A DNA stretch of 64,000 bases from Pontibacter akesuensis (GCF_001611675.1 NZ_CP014766.1:2790001-2854000); one strand, 5' to 3'; counted from the stretch's first letter, positions 50,754-59,571 are shown. Notes: generated from the sequence alone by a model not told the origin. Made by a program: numbers and translations.

Positions 50754-52727
50754 TTACTTCTTCTTTGGCTTTATCACCGTGAACTCCACGCGGCGGTTAA
50801 TGCGGCGGTCTTCCTCGGTCTTCTCTTCCTTGAGTGGCATGCGGCTGCCGTATCCAATCGCGATAATGCGGCCGTCTTCCAGGTTCACTTTCTCTTCAAT
50901 GTACTTCTTGATGGCATCAGCCCTGTCCTGTGAGAGGGAAAGGTTAAACTCAGCGTCTCCGGCACCGTCGGTGTGGCCGGCAATCTCCAACTGGTAAGTC
51001 GGGTGGTCGATCATGAAATAAGCCACCTCGTCCAGCACAGGCTCCATCTCCGGTTTGATGGTAGACTGGTTCTGGTCAAACTCGATGTTCTGAAACACCA
51101 GCGGAATGTTGTAGTCAATCATGGTGGTCATCAAGTGGATGGAGGTATCGTCTTTCAGTTGCAGCTCCCGCTCAATGGTAAAGAAATCCTCACTCTGTAT
51201 CAGGATCATATACTTGGTGTTGTCGATCAGGTCAAACTCAAAGGATCCGTCGGGGCGGATGTACTTGCTCGAAATCTCAATACCGTTTTCCAGGTCGATG
51301 ATGGAGATCACCCCGGACAGTGGTTTGTTCGAGACAGAATCTTTCAGGGTGCCCTCCACCTTGGTTACCGCCAGCGGGTGCGCCTCCATGGGCAGCGGGA
51401 AAGAGTACAGGTCCAGGTTCTGCATGTCGTCTGGTTCGGAGCGCGCGTAGTAGAGATTTTTTGAGGCGGCATCGATGGTGAAGTAATACTCGCTGCCCCG
51501 GCCGTTTACCAACGGACCAATGTTGCGCGGTTCCTGCCAGTTTCCTTTCACCTGATAGGTTTTATAGATGTCGAAGTCGCCGAAGTTGTTGAGCTGGCCG
51601 CGCGAGCTGAAGTATAAAACCCGGAACTTAGGGTGCAGAAACGGGCTTACCTCGCTTTCGCGGGTGTTGATCACCGGCCCGATATTCTGCGCTTGTGCCC
51701 ACTCGCCCTTCTTGTTTTTGTAAGTATAGTAGATGTCGGAAAGGCCAAAACCGCCCAGCCGGTCTGAGGCGAAGTACAGGGTGTCCTCCTGCTGCGAAAG
51801 GGTGGGCTGCGAGTCCCAGGCATCGCTGTTTACCTTCGCACCGAGGTTCTGAATTTCTCCCCACGAGCCGTCGGCCTGCATCGTGGCCTTATACAGGTCG
51901 CAGTTGCCAAAGCCGTCGGGTGCCTCACAGCGGGCGAAGTACAGCGTCTTGCCATCGCGGCTCAGGCAGGCAGAGCCCTCGTTGAATATACTGTTGATGG
52001 GCTTGCCAAATGACCTCGCCTCCTCCCAAAAGCCGTTGTTCTGCTTGCTGTAGTATAAATCCTCGTTCGCGCGGCCCTTAAAGTCATCCATATTGCGCTT
52101 CGACGTATAAATGAACACCTCGTTCTCATCGCTTAGGGTAGGGCCGTAATCGGCATAAGGCGAGTTGATGGGGTTGCCCATGTTCAGGTACACGCCCTGT
52201 GGCGGCTTAAAGGTAGCGATGGCCTTGCGGTACTCCACCAGCTCGTAATAGTAGTCCAGCGGCACGTAATAGTCCTTGGTGTTCTGCTCCAGCGAGTCGT
52301 AGTAAGATTTTATCTGTGTGATGTCGGAGCGATGGTGCTTGAGCACGAGGCGGAACAGCGCCTTGGCCTTCTCTTTGTTGCCCTGGCGCTCGTGCAGCTG
52401 CCCCAGCCGCCAGAGCAGACGGGTGTCCTTGTAAAAGTTTTGGGTCCCGAACTGAAACACATACTTCTCCAGCAGGGGGAGCACCTTGTCGTACTGCCTG
52501 CGCTTTTCGAGTTTTTGTATCAGCGCAAGCTGCTTGCGGTCGTGATAGTAGGGGATTTTGTTTAAATTGGGGAAATCGAGGTGCAACTCCTGCTGGGGCA
52601 CCGATTTGTGAATTTTAAGTCCTGCCTCGGGTTGCTCTAAGGGGACGTGCCTGAGCTCCTGTGCCTGCGTCTGGAAGGAAGAAAGGTGCAGTGGCAGCAA
52701 GAAAACGAATAAAAACAGACGCTTCAT
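50754..52727 (-). CDS. PorE-like protein: TPR, PD40 propeller, CRD and OmpA domains
   Basis: 657 aa with a signal peptide (ending QTQAQ). A TPR-like helical region at about 60-150 is followed by PD40 blades at about 190-430 (PTLSDENEVFIYTSKR, LSRDGKTLYFARCE, LYFASDRLGGFGLSDIY). A carboxypeptidase regulatory-like domain lies at about 455-535 (LKDSVSNKPLSGVISI), then an OmpA peptidoglycan-binding domain at about 545-655 (IAGHTDGAGDAEFNL, INRRVEFTVI). The same order defines PorE of the T9SS, but related proteins occur in other roles, so the assignment is tentative. No lipobox was seen. Confidence 0.8.
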   Translation of the reverse strand: MKRLFLFVFLLPLHLSSFQTQAQELRHVPLEQPEAGLKIHKSVPQQELHLDFPNLNKIPYYHDRKQLALIQKLEKRRQYDKVLPLLEKYVFQFGTQNFYKDTRLLWRLGQLHERQGNKEKAKALFRLVLKHHRSDITQIKSYYDSLEQNTKDYYVPLDYYYELVEYRKAIATFKPPQGVYLNMGNPINSPYADYGPTLSDENEVFIYTSKRNMDDFKGRANEDLYYSKQNNGFWEEARSFGKPINSIFNEGSACLSRDGKTLYFARCEAPDGFGNCDLYKATMQADGSWGEIQNLGAKVNSDAWDSQPTLSQQEDTLYFASDRLGGFGLSDIYYTYKNKKGEWAQAQNIGPVINTRESEVSPFLHPKFRVLYFSSRGQLNNFGDFDIYKTYQVKGNWQEPRNIGPLVNGRGSEYYFTIDAASKNLYYARSEPDDMQNLDLYSFPLPMEAHPLAVTKVEGTLKDSVSNKPLSGVISIIDLENGIEISSKYIRPDGSFEFDLIDNTKYMILIQSEDFFTIERELQLKDDTSIHLMTTMIDYNIPLVFQNIEFDQNQSTIKPEMEPVLDEVAYFMIDHPTYQLEIAGHTDGAGDAEFNLSLSQDRADAIKKYIEEKVNLEDGRIIAIGYGSRMPLKEEKTEEDRRINRRVEFTVIKPKKK

Positions 52728-52948
52728 TAGCTTGTATTTAACACAAAGCCTAAAGATATCACTTTTGCGCTATATTGTTACGAACAGGCCCTGTTATCGC
52801 TTCTTTTTTTGATTCCGGGCCTTGCACGGCACAAACCCGACAATTCATCACCTGAAAGCGCCTTGGCACAAGACTTGAACACCAATAGCAGTACAGAAAA
52901 ACCGGGGGAGGAACAGTGTTCTTCTGTCAAAATGGCATTGAATAACCT

Positions 52949-55441
52949 ATGAAAAACCATACACTAGAGAATTTTTTACAAAATTTACTTTTGAGCAACA
53001 TTGCAGATGACGAAGGACCGGAGCTTATTCCCATTATAACGGCTGATGTTGAGGATGATATAAAACTGGAGGACCTGCCTGACGAGCTGCCGCTGTTGGC
53101 AGTCCGTAACACGGTGCTTTTCCCGGGTGTGGTGCTGCCGATAACGGTGAGCCGCAAAAAGTCGGTGAAGCTGGTGCGCAAGGCCCACAACGGCGACAAG
53201 ATTGTGGGTGTGGTGGCGCAGAAGAACACCAACTCCGACGATCCGTCGGCCGATGATATCTACAGCGTTGGCACCATTGCCAAAATCCTGAAGATGCTGG
53301 TGCTGCCCGATGGGAACACCACGATCATCATTCAGGGGCAGAGCCGCTTTAAAGTAGAGGAGGTTACGCAGGAAGACCCGTACCTGGCCGCGCGCGTGAG
53401 CCTGTGCGAGGAGACGCCGATGGATAAGAGCAAGAAGGAGGTGAAGGCGCTGGTGCAATCGCTGAAAGATGCGGCGGGCAAAATGCTGAAGCTGAACCCC
53501 GAGATTCCGCAGGAGGCGCAGGTGGCCCTCGATAATATCGATAGCCCAAGCTTCCTGACGCACTTCCTGTCGAGCAACCTGAACGTGGAGGTGGCGCAGA
53601 AGCAGGAGCTGCTGGAGGTGAACGATGGCAGGGAGCGCGGCACGCAGTTGCTGGAACTCATGCTGCGCGAAATACAGCTGCTCGAACTAAAGCAGGAAAT
53701 CCACTCGAAAGTACATACCGACATTGACCAGCAGCAGCGGGATTATTTCCTGCGGCAGCAGATAAAAGTATTGCAGGACGAGCTGGGGCAGGAGGGGCCG
53801 GACCAGGAAATAGAGCGTTTCCGCGAGCGTGCCCTGAAAAAGAAGTGGCCGGAGCCGGTGGCGCTGCATTTCAAGAAAGAGATGGACAAGCTGGCCCGCC
53901 TGAACCCTCAGGCGGCCGAGTACCCGGTGTCGGTGAACTACCTGGAGTTTTTGCTGGATTTGCCCTGGAGCGAGTATACCAAAGACAACTTCAACCTGAA
54001 ACGCACCAAAAAGATACTGGACGCAGACCATTACGGGCTGGAGAAAGTAAAGGAGCGCATTGTGGAGTACCTGGCCGTGCTCAAGCTGAAGAACGACATG
54101 AAGGCGCCGATTCTGTGCCTTTACGGACCTCCGGGCGTGGGTAAAACCTCTCTGGGCCGCTCTGTAGCCAAAGCCCTGGGCCGTAACTATGTGCGCATGT
54201 CGCTGGGTGGTGTGCGTGACGAGGCCGAAATCCGCGGCCACCGCCGCACCTATGTAGGCGCGATGCCAGGCAAAATCATCAGCCAGATAAAGAAAACAGG
54301 CTCCTCTAACCCGGTCATCATACTTGACGAAATCGATAAACTAGCCTCTGATTTCCGTGGCGACCCGGCCTCTGCCTTACTCGAGGTGCTGGACCCGGAG
54401 CAGAACCATACGTTCATGGACAATTACCTGGATGTGGAGTATGATTTGTCGAAGGTGCTTTTCATCGCCACGGCCAACTCGCTGGATACTATTCAGCCTG
54501 CCCTGCGCGACCGTATGGAGATCATCGAAATAACCGGCTACACGATGGAGGAGAAAACCGAGATAGCCAAACGCCACCTGGTGCCGAAGCAAATCGCGGA
54601 TCATGGCCTGGAGGAAAACGACGTGAAGCTGCCGCGGGCAACAATCCAGAAAGTAATTGACGACTACACCCGCGAGTCGGGCGTGCGTAACCTGGAGCGA
54701 AAGATCGGCCAATTGGTGCGGAACACGGCCAAGCAGAAGGCGATGGAGGAGGAATTTGCCGGCTCCATCAAGCCGGAGGATGTGGTGAAGATTCTTGGCT
54801 CTGAGATATTCGACAAGGAGATTTACCAGGACATCGATACAGCCGGTGTGGTGACAGGCCTGGCCTGGACTTCGGTGGGCGGTGATATCCTGTTCATCGA
54901 AAGTATACTGAGTCGCGGCAAGGGCAAACTGACGCTATCAGGCCAATTGGGTGATGTGATGAAGGAATCAGCCATGACGGCAATTTCTTACCTCAAAGCA
55001 CACGCCGAGCTATTGGACATTGATTACCGCCTGTTCGACCAGTACGACCTGCACATTCACTTCCCGGAAGGCGCAGTGCCGAAAGACGGTCCTTCGGCCG
55101 GTATCGCTATTTTCACGTCGATTGCCTCTGTGTTCACGCAGCGCAAGGTGAAGTCGCGGTTGGCGATGACGGGTGAGATTACGTTGCGCGGTAAGGTGTT
55201 GCCAGTGGGCGGCATCAAAGAGAAAATTCTGGCGGCCAAGCGCGCCGGTATCACCGATATCATACTTTGCCAGAAAAATAAAAAGGACATCAACGAAATT
55301 CCGGCGCATTACATCAAAGGTCTCAACATCCATTACGTTGACCGTGTGGACGACGTGGTGAAGATCGCGCTGCTGAAGGAGCGGGTAAAGTATCCGCTAA
55401 ACCTGACGGTGCGGGAGGAGAAAGCTGACGCAGAGAAGTAG
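52949..55441 (+). CDS. lon: ATP-dependent protease Lon
   Basis: 830 aa. Lon substrate-binding domain at about 50-245 (LPLLAVRNTVLFPGVVLP), AAA+ domain with Walker A YGPPGVGKTSLG and sensor IILDEIDKLASDF, and the protease domain with the catalytic Ser in PKDGPSAGIAIF and Lys in KVLPVGGIKEKILAAKRAG. Degrades misfolded and regulatory proteins in the cytoplasm. Followed by a repeat element and then porQ. Confidence 0.97.
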   Translation: MKNHTLENFLQNLLLSNIADDEGPELIPIITADVEDDIKLEDLPDELPLLAVRNTVLFPGVVLPITVSRKKSVKLVRKAHNGDKIVGVVAQKNTNSDDPSADDIYSVGTIAKILKMLVLPDGNTTIIIQGQSRFKVEEVTQEDPYLAARVSLCEETPMDKSKKEVKALVQSLKDAAGKMLKLNPEIPQEAQVALDNIDSPSFLTHFLSSNLNVEVAQKQELLEVNDGRERGTQLLELMLREIQLLELKQEIHSKVHTDIDQQQRDYFLRQQIKVLQDELGQEGPDQEIERFRERALKKKWPEPVALHFKKEMDKLARLNPQAAEYPVSVNYLEFLLDLPWSEYTKDNFNLKRTKKILDADHYGLEKVKERIVEYLAVLKLKNDMKAPILCLYGPPGVGKTSLGRSVAKALGRNYVRMSLGGVRDEAEIRGHRRTYVGAMPGKIISQIKKTGSSNPVIILDEIDKLASDFRGDPASALLEVLDPEQNHTFMDNYLDVEYDLSKVLFIATANSLDTIQPALRDRMEIIEITGYTMEEKTEIAKRHLVPKQIADHGLEENDVKLPRATIQKVIDDYTRESGVRNLERKIGQLVRNTAKQKAMEEEFAGSIKPEDVVKILGSEIFDKEIYQDIDTAGVVTGLAWTSVGGDILFIESILSRGKGKLTLSGQLGDVMKESAMTAISYLKAHAELLDIDYRLFDQYDLHIHFPEGAVPKDGPSAGIAIFTSIASVFTQRKVKSRLAMTGEITLRGKVLPVGGIKEKILAAKRAGITDIILCQKNKKDINEIPAHYIKGLNIHYVDRVDDVVKIALLKERVKYPLNLTVREEKADAEK

Positions 55442-55641
55442 TTTCGAATAACTGAATTTTGAATGAGTGGTTGATTGAATGAGCGAATTTCACCCAATCC
55501 TGTCATCTCGACGATAGGAGAGATCTTTTCAGAATTCCAGATAGATTTCTCACTATCGTTCGAAATGACAAAAGTGGTTGAGCAAGTATAAAATAGCCTA
55601 TTCATGCAGTCACTCATTCGCCCATTCATAGATAATCGCCC
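55442..55641. repeat. Composite inverted-repeat element in the lon-porQ gap
   Basis: Outer arms of the GAATGAGTGxxTGATTGAATG type (about 55452-55490 and 55600-55632, loosely complementary) enclose the inner hairpin repeat at 55501-55570. The whole element spans from the lon stop to the porQ GTG. Confidence 0.6.
55501..55570 (+). repeat. TGTCAT-YTCGA hairpin repeat, copy 2 (70 bp)
   Basis: Ends TGTCATCTCGACGATAGGAG and CACTATCGTTCGAAATGACA form a near-perfect hairpin. It aligns with the minus-strand reading of 27876-27943; the variable stem pairs differ between copies but remain largely complementary. Confidence 0.8.
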
Positions 55642-56688
55642 GTGCAACGAGCCAAACTCCTTACGCTTCTGCTTTTAACGCTGGCACTGCAAGCGCAGGC
55701 GCAGATCGGGGGGCAGCGTGGGTTTTCATTTCTGGAACTGCCGAACAGCGCGAAACTGGCGGCCTTGGGCGGAATAAATGTTACGGCGGGCGCGCACGAT
55801 ATAAGTATGATTTCAGCGAACCCGGCCTTGCTGAACAAGGAGATGGACAGGCAGTTGAGTTTGAGCTATATCGGTTACCTGGCTGATATCAAACAAAGCA
55901 GTTTGGCCTACGGTTTTAGTAGCGAGAAGTGTGGCCGCTGGGCGGCAAGTATAAATTACCTGAACTACGGTGATTTTGTACAACGCGACCCGACAGGTAT
56001 GGAGCAAGGCACCTTTAACGTGAACGACTATACTTTGTCGCTGTCGCATGCGCGGGAGGTGGAGGCGTTTACGATAGGCGCAACGGCAAAAGTGGCTGTG
56101 TCAAGTATAGCGGGTAACAAGGCGGTTGGTGTATTGGCAGATGCGGGAGCTGTATTTAAGCATCCGGAAAAGGATTTTACAGTGGGATTGGCGTTTAAGA
56201 ATGTAGGTTACCAGGTGAAGGCTTATGATGGGGGAGAGCGGCAGCAAATGCCTTGGGATGCGCAACTGGGCATCACATACAAGCCAGAGCACATGCCCGT
56301 GCGGCTGTCGCTCACGGCACACCGCCTTTACCAGTTCGACATAGTGTACCTCGACCCAAACGCACCGGGGCAGCTGGATGAGAATGGAAACGAGGTGAAG
56401 GAAGAGAAAAAGCTGGGGGATAAGATTGCCCGCCACTTTGTGGTAGGAACCGAGTTTATAGTCAGTAAGAATTTTCAGGTGCGGGCCGGATATAACCACT
56501 TGCGCCGCAAAGAGCTGCGGCTCGATACAAAAGCAGGAGGAGCGGGCTTCTCGTTGGGAGCCATGCTGCGGGTGCGGAACTTTGAGTTGAACTATGGCAG
56601 CGCCTTTTTTCACCCATCGGGCGCTACGCACTACGTTACCGTCGGCACCAACACCAGCACGCTCCTCAAAAAGAAAAGAAGTTCCTAA
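55642..56688 (+). CDS. porQ: Type IX secretion system protein PorQ
   Basis: 348 aa from a GTG start with a signal peptide ending LQAQAQ. Hallmark start of mature PorQ: GGQRGFSFLELPNSAKLAALGG and ISMISANPALL. PorV/PorQ-like FadL-type beta-barrel with many alternating strands. It is an outer-membrane part of the T9SS and may belong to the attachment complex. Supported by the sorting-domain protein at 38.3 kb. Followed within 65 bases by hslU. Confidence 0.9.
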   Translation: MQRAKLLTLLLLTLALQAQAQIGGQRGFSFLELPNSAKLAALGGINVTAGAHDISMISANPALLNKEMDRQLSLSYIGYLADIKQSSLAYGFSSEKCGRWAASINYLNYGDFVQRDPTGMEQGTFNVNDYTLSLSHAREVEAFTIGATAKVAVSSIAGNKAVGVLADAGAVFKHPEKDFTVGLAFKNVGYQVKAYDGGERQQMPWDAQLGITYKPEHMPVRLSLTAHRLYQFDIVYLDPNAPGQLDENGNEVKEEKKLGDKIARHFVVGTEFIVSKNFQVRAGYNHLRRKELRLDTKAGGAGFSLGAMLRVRNFELNYGSAFFHPSGATHYVTVGTNTSTLLKKKRSS

Positions 56689-56753
56689 ACTACCGGCAAT
56701 TGCGCGAACACGTAGCAATAGCCGGAAGAAGATGTTTAAATTTAAAAAAAGAC

Positions 56754-58148
56754 ATGGCAAATAAGATTGTATCATTAACACCAGCCCAGATTGTGGCGGA
56801 GCTGGATAAATATATCATTGGGCAGAAAGACGCTAAACGCAACGTGGCCATCGCGCTTCGTAACCGCTGGCGCCGCATGAATGCCGAAGAAAGTATAAAA
56901 GGCGATATCGTGCCGAACAACATTCTGATGATCGGTGCAACAGGTGTGGGTAAAACAGAGATTGCCCGCCGCTTAGCCAAAATTGCCGATGCGCCTTTTA
57001 CCAAGGTAGAGGCCTCTAAATTTACCGAGGTAGGCTACGTGGGCCGCGACGTGGAAAGCATGGTGCGCGACCTGGTGGAGCAGTCGGTGAACATGGTGAA
57101 GACGCGCATGAAGGAGGAGGTGAAGCAGAAAGCGGCCGAGATGGTGGAAGACATCATACTGGACGCGCTCATTCCGCCGATCCAGGGCCGCACACACAGC
57201 CCCGTTTCCACGTCTGCTGATCCGAATGTGATGCCCGACAACGACTATGAACTGAATGAGCGTACGCGCGAGAAGTTCCGCGAAAAGATCCGAAACGGCG
57301 ATCTGGAAGACCGCAAAATCGAGATTCGCGTGTCGCAAAGCTCTATGCCGGGTATGGGCGTGATGGGGCCAGGTATGGACGAGGCTTCCATGATGAACAT
57401 CCAGGAGATGATCAGCGGCATGATGCCGAAAAAGACCAAAAAACGCAAAGTAACCATTGCCGAGGCACGTAAGATTTTACTCGAGGAAGAGGCATCCAAG
57501 CTGATCGACATGGATGAAGTGAAGGAGGAGGCGATCTTTAAGGCTGAGAACTCCGGCGTGATCTTTATTGATGAGATTGACAAGGTAGCCAGCGCCAGCA
57601 ACAAGGGCGGTGGCGGTCCGGATGTGAGCCGTGAGGGCGTGCAGCGCGACCTGCTTCCGATTGTAGAGGGTTCCACGGTGAACACCAAGTATGGCATTAT
57701 TAACACCGACCATATTCTGTTTATCGCCGCCGGTGCGTTTCACGTGGCCAAGCCGTCTGATTTGATCCCAGAATTGCAGGGCCGCTTCCCAATTCGCGTG
57801 GAGCTGAACAGCCTGACCAAAGACGACTTCTACCAGATCCTGAAATTCCCGAAGAACGCCCTTACGAAACAGTACGAGGCGTTACTAGCTTCGGAGGACG
57901 TGGAACTGACTTTTAATGACGAAGCTTTGGATGAAATTGCCTCCATCGCCTTTGAGGTGAACACAGAGGTAGAGAATATCGGAGCTCGCCGCCTGCACAC
58001 AGTAATGAGCCGCCTGCTCAACGACATCCTGTTCGACGTGCCGGACAAGATCGGAGCCAACGCGCACATCGTAGTAGACCGCGCCATGGTACAGGAGAAG
58101 CTGTCCGGTATGGTGAAAAACCGTGATCTGAGTCAGTATATACTTTAG
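56754..58148 (+). CDS. hslU: HslU (ClpY) ATPase subunit of the HslUV protease
   Basis: 464 aa from the ATG at 56754 (MANKIVSLTPAQIV). LDKYIIGQKDAKRNVAIALRNR, Walker A MIGATGVGKTEIARRLA, TEVGYVGRDVESMVRDL and Walker B VIFIDEIDKVA are intact; the I-domain lies at about 110-240 and the family C-terminus (RDLSQYIL) is present. The peptidase partner hslV is not adjacent here, unlike the usual hslVU operon; it must be elsewhere or absent. Confidence 0.95.
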   Translation: MANKIVSLTPAQIVAELDKYIIGQKDAKRNVAIALRNRWRRMNAEESIKGDIVPNNILMIGATGVGKTEIARRLAKIADAPFTKVEASKFTEVGYVGRDVESMVRDLVEQSVNMVKTRMKEEVKQKAAEMVEDIILDALIPPIQGRTHSPVSTSADPNVMPDNDYELNERTREKFREKIRNGDLEDRKIEIRVSQSSMPGMGVMGPGMDEASMMNIQEMISGMMPKKTKKRKVTIAEARKILLEEEASKLIDMDEVKEEAIFKAENSGVIFIDEIDKVASASNKGGGGPDVSREGVQRDLLPIVEGSTVNTKYGIINTDHILFIAAGAFHVAKPSDLIPELQGRFPIRVELNSLTKDDFYQILKFPKNALTKQYEALLASEDVELTFNDEALDEIASIAFEVNTEVENIGARRLHTVMSRLLNDILFDVPDKIGANAHIVVDRAMVQEKLSGMVKNRDLSQYIL

Positions 58149-58253
58149 GAATGATGAATTATAAATTCTGAATTATGAAGTAACATCCTGGCGCGGGAGT
58201 CTATCCCGTGACTGTGGGTGTGCGCGAGTATCCAGAATCGCTGTTTAATTCAA

Positions 58254-58294
58254 AGCTGGTGTTTCTGCTGTGGCAGGAGCACCAGCTCTTTTTA
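58254..58294 (+). terminator. Terminator-like hairpin inside the module
   Basis: AGCTGGTG (58254-58261) pairs with CACCAGCT (58280-58287), with inner CTGC/GCAG pairing, followed by CTTTTT. It probably ends hslU transcription. Confidence 0.7.
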
Positions 58295-58328
58295 TTTAAA
58301 TCAGGTTTTGATTATTATAGACATCATT

Positions 58329-58769
58329 ATGAATGAAAGTCCAAAACATGTCTACTCCGCGATAGTTGCTGCAGCAGTTCTGCTTTCGATATTTACTGCC
58401 GTTCTAGCTTATATCATTACAGTTGAAGCGTCTTATTCATCAGATTGGAAAGAGACCAGAAACTTTAATCTTACTGTTGATACCTGCGATGAAGCAAAAA
58501 GTAAAGCAGAGAATGACTTTGAAAGAGGTTTGGTGCGCATGTATTTTAGTAGTGGAGTCTTAGAAGAACATCAAAATGGTTTTCCTTACAACTTCTATAA
58601 CCGTCTAGAAAGTGAATATAATATAGAAGTCATATACACTGGAGATGTTGGTAATTCTCTACATAAATGTTACAATCTTATGATGGATGACCTGCTTGAT
58701 GAAAAGTTAGGAAAACATACAATCGAAGACTTGTTCAATAAGTTAAGGGACGAGGAGTATGTACAATGA
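58329..58769 (+). CDS. Small membrane-anchored hypothetical protein, AT-rich
   Basis: Starts at the ATG at 58329 (MNESPKHVYSAI, 146 aa). One hydrophobic segment at about 8-30 is followed by a charged extracytoplasmic part with no recognised domain. Composition is clearly AT-richer than hslU and the SDR gene, with A/T-ending codons. Together with the flanking inverted repeats this suggests imported DNA. Confidence 0.6.
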   Translation: MNESPKHVYSAIVAAAVLLSIFTAVLAYIITVEASYSSDWKETRNFNLTVDTCDEAKSKAENDFERGLVRMYFSSGVLEEHQNGFPYNFYNRLESEYNIEVIYTGDVGNSLHKCYNLMMDDLLDEKLGKHTIEDLFNKLRDEEYVQ

Positions 58770-58833
58770 AGCATCTACCTAAGCACTCTATTCGTACCTC
58801 TAATTCATAATTCTTAATTCATCATTCCTAATT

Positions 58834-59571
58834 GTGAGCGAAGTGAACCTCTACATCATCACCGGATCCAGCAAGGGCATAGGCAAAGCCATTGCGGAAG
58901 AACTGCTGAAAGACGAGAACAACCAGGTCGTGGGCGTGTCGCGTACGTGCAGCATCAAGCACCCGAATTACCGTCACCAACCTATGGACTTCTCGGATGT
59001 GGAGGCCGTGGAACATAATCTTCAGAAGATATTCCTGCCGTACCCGGAGGCCACGAAGTTGGTGCTGATTAACAATGCCGGTGTGGTTGGCGATATTGGC
59101 TATGTGGGCGAGAAGATGCCGAACGAGCGCTTTGAGTTTGTGTTTGATGTGAACGTGATCGTACCTGCCATGCTGATGAACTCCTTTTTAGAAGTATACC
59201 AGCAGCACGCGGCGCAAAAAGTGGTGGTGAACATCAGCTCCGGCGCTGGCAAGTATCCGGTAGATGGCTGGGCCAGTTACTGCGCCTCCAAGGCCGCTAT
59301 CGACATGCTTTCGCAAACGGTGCAGTTGGAGCAGGACAAGCGCGGAACTGGCGTGAAAATTTATGCGCTGTCGCCGGGGGTAGTAGATACACCCATGCAG
59401 GGGCAGATAAGGGCGAGTGATGTGAGCAAGTTCAGCACGGTGGAGAAATTTAGGCAGTACAAAGAAAATAATGAATTAGCCGCACCAGAAGAAGTTGGCA
59501 GGAAAGTAGCACACTTCCTGCAAAACACGGACAAGTATACCGAAGTAATCGTGTCGGTGCGGGATATGTAA
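58834..59571 (+). CDS. Sepiapterin-reductase-like short-chain dehydrogenase
   Basis: 245 aa from a GTG start. Rossmann motif ITGSSKGIGKAIAEEL, NNAG segment (LINNAGVVGDIG), catalytic Ser in VVNISSGAG and YxxxK in WASYCASKAA, then LSPGVVDTPMQ. The combination VNISS-x(9)-GWxxYCxxKAAxDML and the PG-x-x-DTxMQ tail resemble sepiapterin reductases (and YueD/benzil reductases). It could complete a tetrahydrobiopterin pathway with the folE and pyruvoyltetrahydropterin synthase operon 54 kb away. Confidence 0.82.
   Translation: MSEVNLYIITGSSKGIGKAIAEELLKDENNQVVGVSRTCSIKHPNYRHQPMDFSDVEAVEHNLQKIFLPYPEATKLVLINNAGVVGDIGYVGEKMPNERFEFVFDVNVIVPAMLMNSFLEVYQQHAAQKVVVNISSGAGKYPVDGWASYCASKAAIDMLSQTVQLEQDKRGTGVKIYALSPGVVDTPMQGQIRASDVSKFSTVEKFRQYKENNELAAPEEVGRKVAHFLQNTDKYTEVIVSVRDM

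Larger units (their letters stand above)
58149..58833. mobile_element. Inverted-repeat-flanked module carrying an AT-rich ORF
   Basis: The left end (AGGAATGATGAATTATAAAT, near 58147-58180) and the right end (TTAATTCATCATTCCTAATT, near 58799-58833) are inverted repeats with an uninterrupted 15-base match. The module fills the space between the hslU stop and the GTG of the next gene. Inside is a low-GC ORF. No transposase is seen; mobility is inferred. Confidence 0.5.

Noticed and set aside
58218..58328. N-terminal extension of the AT-rich ORF
   Set aside because: The extension is encoded by the terminator hairpin and is cysteine-rich; the ATG at 58329 just before the membrane segment is more likely.
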